From positions 1-23,279 of the forward strand of contig JBMYTN010000056.1 of NCBI GenBank assembly GCA_049604415.1: 23,279 nucleotides of DNA, given 5' to 3'. Positions 22,651-23,279 of the stretch are shown here, piece by piece (the stretch's first letter is position 1; the number at the start of each line of letters is the position of its first letter). The translations under genes were made by a program, and so were the position numbers. A model generated the notes under the pieces. That model was not told the DNA's origin and ran no database searches. It worked only from the letters and a program-made list of their open reading frames with translations. The DNA comes from JBMYTN01 sp049604415 (lineage in GTDB: Bacteria; Pseudomonadota; Alphaproteobacteria; Rhodospirillales; Rhodospirillaceae).

Positions 22651-23040
22651 ATGATGTTGCTCTTTCTTCTTAAATTCTTCGGAGTGTTTATCGCTTTGGT
22701 CGTTGGGTATTGTTTGACGATTTTCGGTGTGATGGTTTTTGCGAAGCGTTTTATACACCGGGCGGTGGCCGCCCTCATTGGTGTTTTCGGGTGTCTGCTT
22801 GCCCTGTATTACATTCTCGACTTTGCCATTCAGTGTCATGCGCCGCCCCTATACTTTCCCCCCGAAACCGGGGAGAGAGGACTTGGCCGGGTCATTCATC
22901 CCTGTGATGGGCCTGTCGGCATGTTTCTTTTCGCCTTCATTTATCTATTTGGTCCGCTCGCAGTAGCCATTTGCGGGGCCTTTGTGTGGCGCGAGCTGGA
23001 TGCGGGCTATGTCCAAAAGCGCAGTCCAAACCCGAATTAG
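22651..23040 (+). CDS. Orphan three-helix membrane protein, unknown function
   Basis: A 129-residue protein with hydrophobic helices at about 3-30, 36-58 and 88-112. The loop between helices two and three is periplasmic-looking and holds two Cys (CHAPPLYFPPETGERGLG and HPCDGP); the C-terminus is basic and short. GAGG at 22642-22645 precedes the tandem ATGs, supporting the start at 22651. No family is recognised. Base and codon use are visibly more A+T-rich than in the neighbouring genes (many TTT, TTC, ATT codons), which suggests later acquisition or relaxed selection. Confidence 0.65.
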   Translation: MMLLFLLKFFGVFIALVVGYCLTIFGVMVFAKRFIHRAVAALIGVFGCLLALYYILDFAIQCHAPPLYFPPETGERGLGRVIHPCDGPVGMFLFAFIYLFGPLAVAICGAFVWRELDAGYVQKRSPNPN

Positions 23041-23156
23041 ATCTGCACCAAAACTGCTGAAAGCCTTCCCAAGCCAGCCATTATGCGGGACCAAAACGAC
23101 GCATGCAGAGCGCTCCTACGTTCTGATTGGAAACAAATGCATGCGGGGTTTTGGGG

Positions 23157-23261
23157 ATGCTGTCCTTGGTTTTGTTCGCAGTGATGTGCGGTGTTGCTGC
23201 TTGCTTTTGTGCGCTGACTTTTTGGTCGACCGTGAAGAATGCTGATCAGGCGGAGAGATAG
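23157..23261 (+). CDS. Possible 34-residue membrane peptide
   Basis: A short frame starting MLSLVLFAVMCGVAACFCAL and ending STVKNADQAER gives one hydrophobic helix of about 20 residues followed by a polar tail. GGGG precedes the ATG without good spacing; an in-frame TTG at 23127 is a longer alternative. The layout is like many small single-pass proteins, but no family is recognised and chance cannot be excluded. Confidence 0.3.
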   Translation: MLSLVLFAVMCGVAACFCALTFWSTVKNADQAER

Positions 23262-23274
23262 AGGCCCTGATCAG
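23242..23274. repeat. Inverted repeat made of palindromic arms
   Basis: CTGATCAGG (23242-23250) and CCTGATCAG (23266-23274) are exact inverted copies 15 bases apart; each arm contains the self-complementary CTGATCAG. A terminator stem for the small frame, whose stop codon lies in the loop, or a protein-binding site is possible. No T run follows within the window. Confidence 0.55.
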
Positions 23275-23279
23275 ATTGG

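Noticed and set aside
1..23279. CRISPR arrays, tRNA or rRNA genes, prophage or toxin-antitoxin modules
   Set aside because: No regularly spaced repeats, no cloverleaf or rRNA sequence, and no matching protein families were seen on either strand.

Overview
The window looks like chromosomal DNA from a G+C-rich alphaproteobacterium, most likely a member of the Rhodospirillales or a close relative. This rests on gene order and protein style: tlpA divergent from argH-lptM-lysA, a parvulin gene upstream of argJ, and a pduO-type adenosyltransferase upstream of etfBA and 3-hydroxybutyryl-CoA dehydrogenase. No taxon-specific marker is present, so the genus is left open. Nearly every kilobase carries a housekeeping or envelope gene.

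Layout. 1-704: the 5' end of an IS110-family transposase running off the left edge, its leader, and a gene-free stretch full of hairpins. 705-2067: a GNAT acetyltransferase (minus) divergent from a PAP2 phosphatase (plus). 2064-5877: a TlpA-like thioredoxin (minus), then argH, a small lipoprotein (lptM-like) and lysA (plus), for arginine and lysine synthesis. 6005-8853: periplasmic parvulin, argJ and a MutT-type Nudix hydrolase. 8920-10045: a CinA/MoaB-like molybdopterin-binding-domain protein and a small two-helix membrane protein, closed by a bidirectional terminator. 10132-14030 (minus): pduO, etfB, etfA and hbd, an electron-transfer/acyl-CoA oxidation unit with a strong promoter, an upstream palindrome and a long foldable leader before etfB. 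14187-17767 (plus): lptG, an ArnT/GT83-like glycosyltransferase and a second PAP2 phosphatase, a likely LPS or lipid remodelling operon. 17764-20346 (minus): a large MscS-family channel. 20424-22274 (plus): an ArsC/YfgD-like protein and a TPR-glycosyltransferase. 22275-23279: a more A+T-rich tail with a possible small RNA unit, an orphan three-helix membrane protein and a possible 34-residue membrane peptide.

How the genes work together. ArgJ and ArgH serve arginine synthesis; LysA makes lysine from meso-diaminopimelate. ETF and the hydroxyacyl-CoA dehydrogenase belong to fatty-acid or PHB-related acyl-CoA oxidation. LptG, the glycosyltransferase and the PAP2 enzyme would act together at the inner membrane on LPS and undecaprenyl carriers. 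No CRISPR array, tRNA, rRNA, prophage or obvious defence system was seen. The least explained material is noncoding: the IS110 leader, the hairpin array at about 455-640, the etfB leader with its operator-like palindrome, the folded etfA-hbd spacer, and the 22359-22555 unit.
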